Source: Methanolinea mesophila (GTDB lineage Archaea; Halobacteriota; Methanomicrobia; Methanomicrobiales; Methanospirillaceae). From it: a DNA stretch of 64,000 nt. Below are positions 57,790-64,000 of this stretch, piece after piece. Position 1 is the stretch's first letter, and each line of letters opens with the position of its first letter. Where the stretch lies: the NCBI RefSeq assembly GCF_017873855.1, contig NZ_JAGGKR010000001.1, forward strand, positions 744,001 through 808,000, given 5' to 3'. The notes below the pieces were generated by a model that saw nothing but the letters and a program-made list of their open reading frames with translations, was not told where the DNA came from and searched no databases. Both the position numbers and the translations under genes were made by a program.

Positions 57790-58350
57790 ATGAAGGTCAA
57801 GCCAGAGGATTCTCTGAAGATAGAAAATATCGTGGCCTCCGCAAAGGTGACCGATTACCTGGATCTTCCCGCGCTTGCATCGCAGATCAAGGACGCGGAA
57901 TACAATAAAAAACGGTTCCCAGGGGTCGTGATCCGTATGCAGGAACCGAAGATCGCGGCATTGGTCTTTGGTTCGGGAAAAGTTGTCCTTACCGGGGCAA
58001 AGAGCATTGAAAGCCTCTCGGAGGGGCTCGAAATTCTCGGCAACCTGCTTCGGGGGCTGAATATCGATATCCCCCAGAAACTGACCTACAAGATTCAGAA
58101 CATCGTCACATCGGCGGATCTCGGGTCGGGGATAAACCTGAACAAGATCGCGGTGGGGTTCAACCTGGACCGGATCGAGTACGAACCCGAACAGTTCCCT
58201 GGACTGGTCTACCGGCTTGAGACTCCCAAGGTCGTGGTCCTCCTGTTCGGATCAGGTAAACTTATCATTACCGGCGGCAAAGAACCTGAGGATGCAAGGA
58301 AGGCGGTTCAAAAGATCGTGAACGATCTCAAGAACCTCGGACTCCTCTAA
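57790..58350 (+). CDS. tbp: TATA-box-binding protein
   Basis: This 186-residue general transcription factor is made of two imperfect repeats: IENIVASAKV through FGSGKVVLTGAKS (about 10-80) and IQNIVTSADL through FGSGKLIITGGKE (about 100-172). The FPGVVIRM and FPGLVYRL strands form the saddle that binds the TATA box. Length is normal, with no acidic tail. The following 109 bp hold the promoter of the HTH gene. Confidence 0.97.
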   Translation: MKVKPEDSLKIENIVASAKVTDYLDLPALASQIKDAEYNKKRFPGVVIRMQEPKIAALVFGSGKVVLTGAKSIESLSEGLEILGNLLRGLNIDIPQKLTYKIQNIVTSADLGSGINLNKIAVGFNLDRIEYEPEQFPGLVYRLETPKVVVLLFGSGKLIITGGKEPEDARKAVQKIVNDLKNLGLL

Positions 58351-58459
58351 ATTTTGAAGACTTTTTCTTATGAATTAGTTTATAAAGATATTTCTGGACT
58401 TAATAATAATATATTTATATCATTTTGTAGAATATACTACGCGTCGCGGGTGAGAACGA

Positions 58460-58831
58460 GTGAAAGCAAAAAGTGTATTATATTTTACCCAGAAAGAGGA
58501 AGAGTTCGCCAATCTGCTGATGAAGATCGGGATTAAGAAGAACGTTGCCAGGGTTCTGGTCTATCTGGCCCATGCGCCCGAGGCAACCTCGCGGGATATC
58601 GAGCGGGGGACTGACCTCCGGCAGCCCGAAGTGAGCATCGCCATGGCATCTCTGATCGAGCAGCAATGGGTCGAGAGCAGGGAGAAGAAAGCCGAAAACA
58701 AGGGCCGTCCGGTAAAGATCTACCGTTTGTCAAAGCCGATCGATGAAATAATGGACAGCATCGAGCGTGAGAAACGCGACGAGGCCACAAAACAGATGAA
58801 ACTTATCCAGCAGCTGCGGAGTTACCTTTAA
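58460..58831 (+). CDS. Winged-helix transcriptional regulator
   Basis: This 123-residue protein, starting at GTG 58460, has a winged helix-turn-helix of the ArsR/MarR/TrmB type: ATSRDIERGTDLRQPEVSIAM (about 46-66, shown to its first 20 or so residues) and a wing ending GRPVKIYRLSKP. A C-terminal helix (about 94-123) probably dimerises. This is the kind often annotated as a predicted transcriptional regulator in methanogens. The upstream region 58351-58459 is strongly AT-rich with TATA-like ATATTTATATC near 58409. Target unknown. Confidence 0.82.
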   Translation: MKAKSVLYFTQKEEEFANLLMKIGIKKNVARVLVYLAHAPEATSRDIERGTDLRQPEVSIAMASLIEQQWVESREKKAENKGRPVKIYRLSKPIDEIMDSIEREKRDEATKQMKLIQQLRSYL

Positions 58832-58839
58832 CGCCCGGG

Positions 58840-59532
58840 TCACGGGGAGAGGATCCGGCATCCTCCCGTTCCGCCAACAATTACCACCGTTTTTCCGGCA
58901 TACCCTGAGAAGATACCGCAGGAAAGGACTCCGGGAAGTGCCTCGATCATGGATTCCAGCCGTGCAGGTTCCGGTATCCGGCCGAATGCGCAGTCGATGA
59001 TGAAATTCCCGTTATCAGTAATAACCGGCCCGTCTTTTTTCATCCCTTCCCTTACCACCGGGGTGCCACCGAGCGCGGTTATCGCACAGGATACCGGGGT
59101 CACGGCAAACGGGATAACCTCCACCGGGACCACTGCGTCCAGGCAGGAGACCATCTTTGCCTCATCTGCAACGATCACCAGCCTTCGGGCCGCATCCGCC
59201 ACGCATTTTTCCCGGGTCAGGGCGGCTCCTCTCCCCTTGATCAACCGGAGGGACGGGTCGACCTGATCCGCCCCGTCGATGGCAAGGTCGAGCACCGGAA
59301 AATCGTCCAGGGTTGCCAGGGGAATGCCCATCGCCCTGGCGCGAATCGCCGCCTGGTGAGAGGTAGGCACCCCCGTGACCCGCATTCCCTCGGATATCCG
59401 CCTGGAGATCTCTTCCATGGCGTAGAGGACCGTGGAACCGGTCCCAAGCCCAATGGCCGATCCGTCCTCCACCATCCCGGCGGCACGAATCCCTGCCGCC
59501 TGTTTTCCGCCCCCGTTGCCCTGGTTCTTCAT
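58840..59532 (-). CDS. rpiA: Ribose-5-phosphate isomerase A
   Basis: I chose ATG 59532, giving 230 residues, the normal size; the longer frame adds sequence with no family resemblance. Motifs GLGTGSTV, IDGADQVD and KGRGAALTREK hold the phosphate-binding and catalytic residues (Asp in the second, Glu/Lys in the third). It interconverts ribose-5-phosphate and ribulose-5-phosphate for nucleotide synthesis. It converges with the HTH gene across 8 bp. Confidence 0.95.
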   Translation of the reverse strand: MKNQGNGGGKQAAGIRAAGMVEDGSAIGLGTGSTVLYAMEEISRRISEGMRVTGVPTSHQAAIRARAMGIPLATLDDFPVLDLAIDGADQVDPSLRLIKGRGAALTREKCVADAARRLVIVADEAKMVSCLDAVVPVEVIPFAVTPVSCAITALGGTPVVREGMKKDGPVITDNGNFIIDCAFGRIPEPARLESMIEALPGVLSCGIFSGYAGKTVVIVGGTGGCRILSP

Positions 59533-59832
59533 AAAGAGAGTGTACGCGTGAAAGGTTATTAGCAGTAGTATCCCGTTGCACGGAGTGAACTTCCCGGCGG
59601 CCATGTCGGGAATATCTGTGCCCGGATTTCTCATTGGCCGGTGTGCCGTGCAGGGAAAAAAAAGACCGGACTACCTGGCCCGACCAAAGGTGTTTCATGG
59701 CAGAAATGGCGTGGTGGTGCGGGGATCCTGAAACTCCGGTGTTTCTGAAAATGAAAAATGGATGAATTCCTTGGTGCGGCAGCCGGGTCCGCCTGCTCGG
59801 ATATTCTGCCGTGTTTTACAGGGAGATCCAGG
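59533..59832. other. Intergenic region, no gene seen
   Basis: This 300-bp stretch between rpiA and surE (both minus strand) contains the rpiA promoter side and, near 59650-59665, the A-rich tract AGGGAAAAAAAAGACC. No frame has a plausible ribosome site. Confidence 0.45.
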
Positions 59833-60624
59833 TTATTTTTTCCCGGCCCGGAAACACTCCCGGAGCTCGTTATCCGCGGAGAACGCGGTGCAGTCGAGGG
59901 TGATCGGGGTGACCGAGACATTGCCTTTCCGAATGGCGTGCACGTCGGTCCCTTCCTCCGCGTCCTCGATGAGGGGACCGTTTATCCAGAAATACGGCCT
60001 CCCCCGGGGGTCTGAGCGCTCCTCGACCCCGGTCACGAAGAGTTTTCTCGCAAGCCTGGTGACCTCGTAGCCCCCCTTCACCACCGAGGGGATATTCACG
60101 TTGATCACGTCGGCGCCCGCGGGGAACGGGCGGGAGAGGAACGTGCGACAGATATCCTGCACCACCTTCTTTGCATCGTCAAAACTCTGGGCATGGTGGC
60201 GGGGATCGTCGAACTTGTCTCCCTGGTCCTCCACCTGGAGCGAGAACGCGATGGCGGGGGCCCCCTGGTTGGAGGCCTCGAGCGCAGCCCCCACCGTACC
60301 TGAAGTCATGATCGACTCGAACGAGAGGTTCTCCCCGATGTTGATCCCGCTCACGACCAGGTCCGGATCGAGTTTTTTTGCGTAGAGACCAATAATCACC
60401 GAATCGGTGGGTTTCCCGCCCACGGCATAGGCGCGGACCCCGTTCATCTGCACCTCGTTGACCCTGATGGGTTCGAAAATGGAGATGGACCTCCCCACCG
60501 CGCTCTGCTGGGTGGCGGGAGCGACCACCCACACGTCCCCCAGGGGGGCAAGGGCCTCATAGGCGGCCCAGAGCCCGATGGAGTTGATTCCGTCGTCGTT
60601 GGTGAGCAGGATCCTTTTTCTCAT
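59833..60624 (-). CDS. surE: 5'-nucleotidase SurE
   Basis: This 263-residue SurE-family phosphatase starts at ATG 60624 (MRKRILLTNDDG), where the two Asp residues bind the metal. The site is completed by Ser in QQSAVGRS and Asn in SGINIGENL. The enzyme removes phosphate from nucleoside 5'- and 3'-monophosphates. The longer frame upstream has no family similarity. It is divergent from mfnD. Confidence 0.95.
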   Translation of the reverse strand: MRKRILLTNDDGINSIGLWAAYEALAPLGDVWVVAPATQQSAVGRSISIFEPIRVNEVQMNGVRAYAVGGKPTDSVIIGLYAKKLDPDLVVSGINIGENLSFESIMTSGTVGAALEASNQGAPAIAFSLQVEDQGDKFDDPRHHAQSFDDAKKVVQDICRTFLSRPFPAGADVINVNIPSVVKGGYEVTRLARKLFVTGVEERSDPRGRPYFWINGPLIEDAEEGTDVHAIRKGNVSVTPITLDCTAFSADNELRECFRAGKK

Positions 60625-60707
60625 GGTAGGTACGCGTAGGAAGGATGGAGAGAAATACTTCACCGATCGGCATCCTATATGACATTTCAGCCCCAAATGT
60701 ACTGGCA

Positions 60708-61598
60708 ATGAAGGCCCTTCTCGCCGAGTACGCCATGTTCCACGACCCGCTCCTCGCACCGGAAGGAAAGGCGATGTACGGGGTGATCGCGGGGTCGCTG
60801 GAACGATGCGGCTACCGGGTCACGAGTCCCGAAGACGGAGATTTCGCAGAAGAAATCCGCAGGCTTGCCCCGGGATGCGACATCGGGCTGGTAATCGCCC
60901 CGGACCACCTGCTCGCAAAGTATACCGCGGTCATGGAGCGGCTGACCCACAACATCGGGTGCGGGAGCATGAACGTCGCCGTCTGTGCGAACAAACGCCA
61001 GACCGGCGATATCCTGGCCCGGCACGGGATTGCGGTCCCTCCCGGGGACGGACCGGGGAAGAAGGTCATCAAGCCGTTGGCGGGATGCGGGTCCATAGGG
61101 GTCCGGGTTTCGGGAGAGGTCCCGGGCGAGGGTGAGTTCACCCAGGCGTATATCGAAGGGGAGCACCTTTCCGTGAGCCTGGTGGGGAGCAGGGTAGTCG
61201 GGAATGTCTGCGAGTTCTACAGCGGGGACCCCCCGCTCGTGCTCGCGATCAACCGCCAGGAGATCTCGATCGGCCCTGACGGCAGGTTCAGGTACTCGGG
61301 GGGAGAGACTCCCGTCAGGGGGCACCCGCGGGAGCGCGAGATCCTGGACAGTGCCGTTCGAGCCCTCCAGGTGCTGGGATGCCAGGGATACTGCGGAATA
61401 GATATTGTGCTCGGGGACCGGGCATACGTCGTGGACGTGAACCCCAGGATCACTACCAGTATCACCGGAATTGCGGCCTGCATGGAAGAAGAGATCGCGG
61501 ACGTCCTGATAGCGGCATCAAAGGGGACGGGTCCCAGGTGCGTGCATCTCACCGGGAGCGCCCGGTTCGACGACCACGGGAGGGTGGTGCGGGCATGA
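60708..61598 (+). CDS. mfnD: ATP-grasp tyramine-glutamate ligase
   Basis: I chose ATG 60708 (MKALLAEYAMFHDP), because family members start near this phrase and because a TATA-like CTATATGA at about 60675 would lie inside the longer 60645 version. The 296-residue ATP-grasp protein has VIKPLAGCGSIGVRV (nucleotide-binding strand-loop) and GIDIVLGDRAYVVDVNPRITTS (metal ligands Asp and Asn). MfnD attaches glutamate to tyramine in methanofuran biosynthesis. The direct overlap with mfnF (4 bp) strongly supports this over a generic ATP-grasp role. Confidence 0.88.
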   Translation: MKALLAEYAMFHDPLLAPEGKAMYGVIAGSLERCGYRVTSPEDGDFAEEIRRLAPGCDIGLVIAPDHLLAKYTAVMERLTHNIGCGSMNVAVCANKRQTGDILARHGIAVPPGDGPGKKVIKPLAGCGSIGVRVSGEVPGEGEFTQAYIEGEHLSVSLVGSRVVGNVCEFYSGDPPLVLAINRQEISIGPDGRFRYSGGETPVRGHPREREILDSAVRALQVLGCQGYCGIDIVLGDRAYVVDVNPRITTSITGIAACMEEEIADVLIAASKGTGPRCVHLTGSARFDDHGRVVRA

Positions 61599-62539
61599 TC
61601 GGGATCGACGTGGGTGGGGCGAATCTCAAAATCGCGGACGAAAATGGGGTCATACTTCACTACTGCCCGCTCTGGCAGGAAGCACCCTTAAAAGAGCTCC
61701 TTCTCGGGCACAGGGATGCCTCTGCAGGAAAGGCCGCGGTAGTAATGAGCGGGGAGCTCGCGGACTGCTTCCCGAATAAAAAGGAGGGAATCTCTTTCAT
61801 CGTCGACCAGGTCCGCGAAGCATTCCCGGACGCCCTCTTTTACGGGACCGACGGAAAATTCCACGACCGGGCCGCGGCATCCCTCGCGGCAGCGAACTGG
61901 CTGGCCTCAGCCGATCACCTCCGGACCCGCTACCCCCGGGGCCTGCTGGTGGATATGGGGAGCACCACCATCGACGTTGTCCCGCTTTCCGGATTCGAAA
62001 CACTCAAAGGGCTCACCGACCTCGACCGCCTTCAGAAGGGGTACCTTATCTATCACGGGCTGCTCCGCACTCCCGTGGCAACCCTTGTCGGGCAGGTTCG
62101 GTTGAACAATATCCCCACCCCTGTGAGCACTGAATTCTTTGCGCAGAGCGCCGACGCCCACATCGTGCTCGGCCATATCTCTTCGGAGGAGTATACCTGC
62201 GATACCCCGGACCGGAAGGAGAGGGACGTACTTTCAGCGAGCCGCCGTCTCGCCCGCGTGGTCTGCGCAGACCTCGACGAGATCGGGATGGACGGGGCTT
62301 ATCAGGTGGCGCTATCATTCTGGGAGGAACAAAAACGCCGGATTAGGGAAGGAATTCTCGCAGCGGGAGGCGATCCGGAGAACGGGGAGAGTACCCCGGT
62401 GCTGTATGCGGGGATCGGATCCCGGCTGCTCCTTCGCCAGTGGGGAGGGATCGATCTCGCCGGTGTTATCGGGAGCTATGCCGACGCCCTTCCCGCGTAC
62501 GCAGTCCGGGAGGTGGCGTTACGAGACCGTATATTTTAG
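61595..62539 (+). CDS. mfnF: Methanofuran biosynthesis condensing enzyme MfnF
   Basis: Start ATG 61595 overlaps the mfnD stop by 4 bp, giving 314 residues. It begins MIGIDVGGANLKIAD and contains VDMGSTTIDVVP and YAGIGSRLLLRQW, the actin/hydantoinase-like ATPase-fold motifs of MfnF. The enzyme joins the phosphorylated furan unit to glutamyl-tyramine, a late step of methanofuran synthesis. The pair mfnD-mfnF shows that this organism makes methanofuran, the first C1 carrier of CO2-reducing methanogenesis. Confidence 0.92.
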   Translation: MIGIDVGGANLKIADENGVILHYCPLWQEAPLKELLLGHRDASAGKAAVVMSGELADCFPNKKEGISFIVDQVREAFPDALFYGTDGKFHDRAAASLAAANWLASADHLRTRYPRGLLVDMGSTTIDVVPLSGFETLKGLTDLDRLQKGYLIYHGLLRTPVATLVGQVRLNNIPTPVSTEFFAQSADAHIVLGHISSEEYTCDTPDRKERDVLSASRRLARVVCADLDEIGMDGAYQVALSFWEEQKRRIREGILAAGGDPENGESTPVLYAGIGSRLLLRQWGGIDLAGVIGSYADALPAYAVREVALRDRIF

Positions 62540-62757
62540 CCCTGGTGCTTCTTGCAGGGTCCCTGACGGTGACGGTTCTCCTCTATGCCGCGGGATTTCC
62601 CTTCTTCTTCCTGTTTCTGATGATTCCCATCATTCCGTTCGTTTCGCAGAAAAAAAAGGTTCACCGGTGCCCCGCATGCGGGTTCGCCACCGCCGATCCC
62701 GCGGTAGGGTTCTGTCCGTACGACGGGACGCCGCTATCGCCGGGTGCCGATGATTGA
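62440..62757 (+). CDS. Small membrane protein with zinc ribbon
   Basis: The convincing part starts near 62515: two short hydrophobic segments, a KKK stop-transfer, then a zinc ribbon CPACGFATADPAVGFCPYDG. The only in-frame ATG is 62440, inside mfnF and out of phase with it, and the residues up to 62514 look like an Arg-rich shadow. GTG 62545 is the next choice and would cut the first helix. The true start may be a rare codon near 62521 (GTT). The stop region overlaps the opposing gene by 24 bp. Function unknown. Confidence 0.6.
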   Translation: MGRDRSRRCYRELCRRPSRVRSPGGGVTRPYILALVLLAGSLTVTVLLYAAGFPFFFLFLMIPIIPFVSQKKKVHRCPACGFATADPAVGFCPYDGTPLSPGADD

Positions 62758-63219
62758 GAGGGAGATGAGCGAACGGGGGATCTTGAGCCCGAACATCTCG
62801 GTGGTCGCGATGGGGCCGAACGTTCTCTCCGCGTAATTCAGGACCGTTCCCCGGTCGATGACTATCCCCATCTCGCGCATTACCCTGCCGGCCCGGTTGT
62901 AGGGCATATTCTGAGAAAGTACGATGCAGAGATCGACCACCGGGGAACCCATCCGCGTGTCCGGGTAGAACGGCGAGCGTGCCGGGGAGACGGCCCCGCA
63001 CTGCCTGCACCGGTAACGTTTCACCTTCACCCTGATCTCCCGGGTCCCGTTCTCGGTTGCGAGGGTGGCGAACTTCCGCTCCTTCGTATCGTATCCCGAA
63101 AGCGCTCCGCTGCCGCATACAGGGCACGAGTCGAGCCGGGAAAATTCGATCCCGTCCACCGCCGCGAACCCGGTCTGGACCAGGGCGATGAGCATGGGCG
63201 GGACCCTGGCGCGGTTCAC
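62734..63219 (-). CDS. Zinc-ribbon and HTH protein next to fdhA
   Basis: GTG 63219 follows a GGGGGG ribosome-like tract; ATG 63243 and ATG 63195 are alternatives. The 161-residue product has a CPVCGSG zinc knuckle near residue 32, an extended beta region and YRCRQCGAV, forming a four-Cys ribbon. A helical part follows with an HTH-like NRAGRVMREMGIVIDRGTVL. The layout resembles the DNA-binding front of certain transposases, but there is no catalytic domain. It may be a domesticated or regulatory remnant. It is divergent from fdhA. Confidence 0.6.
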   Translation of the reverse strand: MNRARVPPMLIALVQTGFAAVDGIEFSRLDSCPVCGSGALSGYDTKERKFATLATENGTREIRVKVKRYRCRQCGAVSPARSPFYPDTRMGSPVVDLCIVLSQNMPYNRAGRVMREMGIVIDRGTVLNYAERTFGPIATTEMFGLKIPRSLISLSIIGTRR

Positions 63220-63413
63220 GCACACCCCCCCGCATCCCCACATTTTCCGGATATCTCGACCTCTTTACCAATTCCAGACATATTCATGGGTTTTTCCTGC
63301 ATTACGCTGTCCCTTCCGCGCACCATTACCCACCAATATTCATCAATTTTTGAGATGTTAATCATTATTGTTAAATATCGTCCGGGTCGAGATCTCTGTG
63401 TTCGAGGAATACC
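63220..63413 (+). promoter_or_regulatory. fdhA promoter region
   Basis: Between the divergent zinc-ribbon gene and fdhA lies an AT-rich segment with TATA-like GTTAAATAT at 63370-63378, about 36 bp upstream of the start, and a GAGG ribosome site at 63404-63407. An ACCATTACCCACCAATATTC stretch (63325-63344) precedes it, with no clear palindrome. Confidence 0.45.
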
Positions 63414-64000
63414 ATGGACATGAAGTATGTACAGACAACCTGTCCCTATTGCGGGACCGGATGCACGTTCAACCTCGTGGTCAGGGACGGGAAAGTGATC
63501 GGTGTCGCCCCGTATCACCGTTCGCCCGTCAATGAAGGCAAGGTCTGCCCTAAGGGGACCTATGCACACGAGTTCGTCAACCACCCCGACCGTCTTACCA
63601 CCCCGCTGATCAAGAAGGACGGCAAGTTCGTCGAGGCGAGCTGGGACGAAGCGATCGACCTGATTGCCAAGAAGTTCAAGCAGTACAAGCCCGACGAGTG
63701 CGCCTGTCTCTCATCTGCACGTGTCTCCAACGAGGAGAACTACGTCATGATGAAGTTCGCCCGCGGTGTGATGAAGACCCGGCACATCGACCACTGTGCC
63801 CGTCTCTGCCATGCGTCGACTGTCGCAGGGCTCGCGGCGACATTCGGCTCCGGCGCGATGACCAACTCCATCCTGGACATCGCAGAATCCAAGTGTATGT
63901 TCATCCTCGGGAGCAACACGTTCGAGCAGCACCCGCTTATCGGCCGAAAGGTCATGCAGGCCAAGATGAAAGGGGCAAAGCTGATCTACGCAGACCCCCG
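63414..64000 (+). CDS. fdhA: Formate dehydrogenase alpha subunit, N-terminal part
   Basis: The gene runs off the window; 195 codons are visible. The N-terminus binds a [4Fe-4S] cluster through Cys10, 13, 17 and 45 (CPYCGTGC, then KVCPKG). The molybdopterin domain follows, with the metal-ligand region [15 protein letters not shown], where Cys132 occupies the place that is selenocysteine in some formate dehydrogenases. [11 protein letters not shown] is typical of F420-linked methanogen FdhA. The enzyme oxidises formate to CO2 using Mo- or W-pterin, a clear reason for importing tungstate or molybdate by WtpABC. A beta subunit would be expected downstream. Confidence 0.95.
   Translation, partial: MDMKYVQTTCPYCGTGCTFNLVVRDGKVIGVAPYHRSPVNEGKVCPKGTYAHEFVNHPDRLTTPLIKKDGKFVEASWDEAIDLIAKKFKQYKPDECACLSSARVSNEENYVMMKFARGVMKTRHIDHCARLCHASTVAGLAATFGSGAMTNSILDIAESKCMFILGSNTFEQHPLIGRKVMQAKMKGAKLIYADP

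Noticed and set aside
63790-63820. Selenocysteine in FdhA
   Set aside because: The catalytic position is a TGC Cys codon in [10 protein letters not shown]; there is no in-frame TGA.

Overview
The window comes from a GC-rich euryarchaeon, most likely a methanogen of the order Methanomicrobiales. Archaeal markers include TBP, transcription factor TFS, archaeal glycyl-tRNA synthetase, Hef, Pth2, TruD, archaeosortase and a geranylgeranyl-type lipid reductase. Methanogen markers are two methanofuran genes (mfnD, mfnF), a Co/Ni ECF-type transporter and the start of a formate dehydrogenase alpha subunit. Secreted PKD-domain proteins and bacterial-type gyrase also fit that order.

0-4.7 kb: the end of a PKD surface protein, then a MoxR / DUF58 / VWA / BatD-like operon. 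4.75-14.6 kb: a tightly overlapping run of eight genes. It holds three exported proteins built on a sulfite-oxidase-like (Moco-fold-like) domain, the tungstate/molybdate ABC transporter wtpABC, a 1058-residue Moco-like/PEGA protein and a secreted phosphoesterase. 14.8-24.6 kb: an unassigned exported protein, a Moco-like/PKD/dockerin protein, a 1914-residue protein with two cohesin-like modules, four PKD modules, five Moco-fold-like modules and a dockerin, then a membrane-anchored cohesin protein. Together the last three form a compact cohesin-dockerin set whose cargo is not a recognisable glycoside hydrolase.

24.7-31.5 kb: a heterodimeric ABC exporter, a PPK2-type kinase, a repeat-rich gene-free stretch, a cysteine-cluster protein and an acetate-family transporter. 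31.8-40 kb: a metal-dependent hydrolase, an HTH protein, glyS, hef and small conserved proteins. 40.5-48.3 kb (minus strand): gyrBA and a CbiMNQO-like cobalt/nickel transporter behind a palindromic operator candidate. 48.3-54.7 kb: lipid reductase, pth2-truD, a CDP-alcohol phosphatidyltransferase, a riboflavin/F420-pathway-type reductase, archaeosortase and TFS. 54.7-64 kb: a 1.17-kb gene-poor stretch, acetyl-CoA synthetase, tbp, an HTH regulator, rpiA, surE, mfnD-mfnF, a zinc-ribbon/HTH protein and truncated fdhA.

The most interesting material is the secreted Moco-like family. Its two loci begin with the same domain and share a similar AT-rich upstream element at nearly the same distance from the start codon. 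One locus carries tungstate uptake and the other carries cohesin and dockerin modules. All functional links between them are inference. Domain names rest on reading motifs by eye, with no database search.
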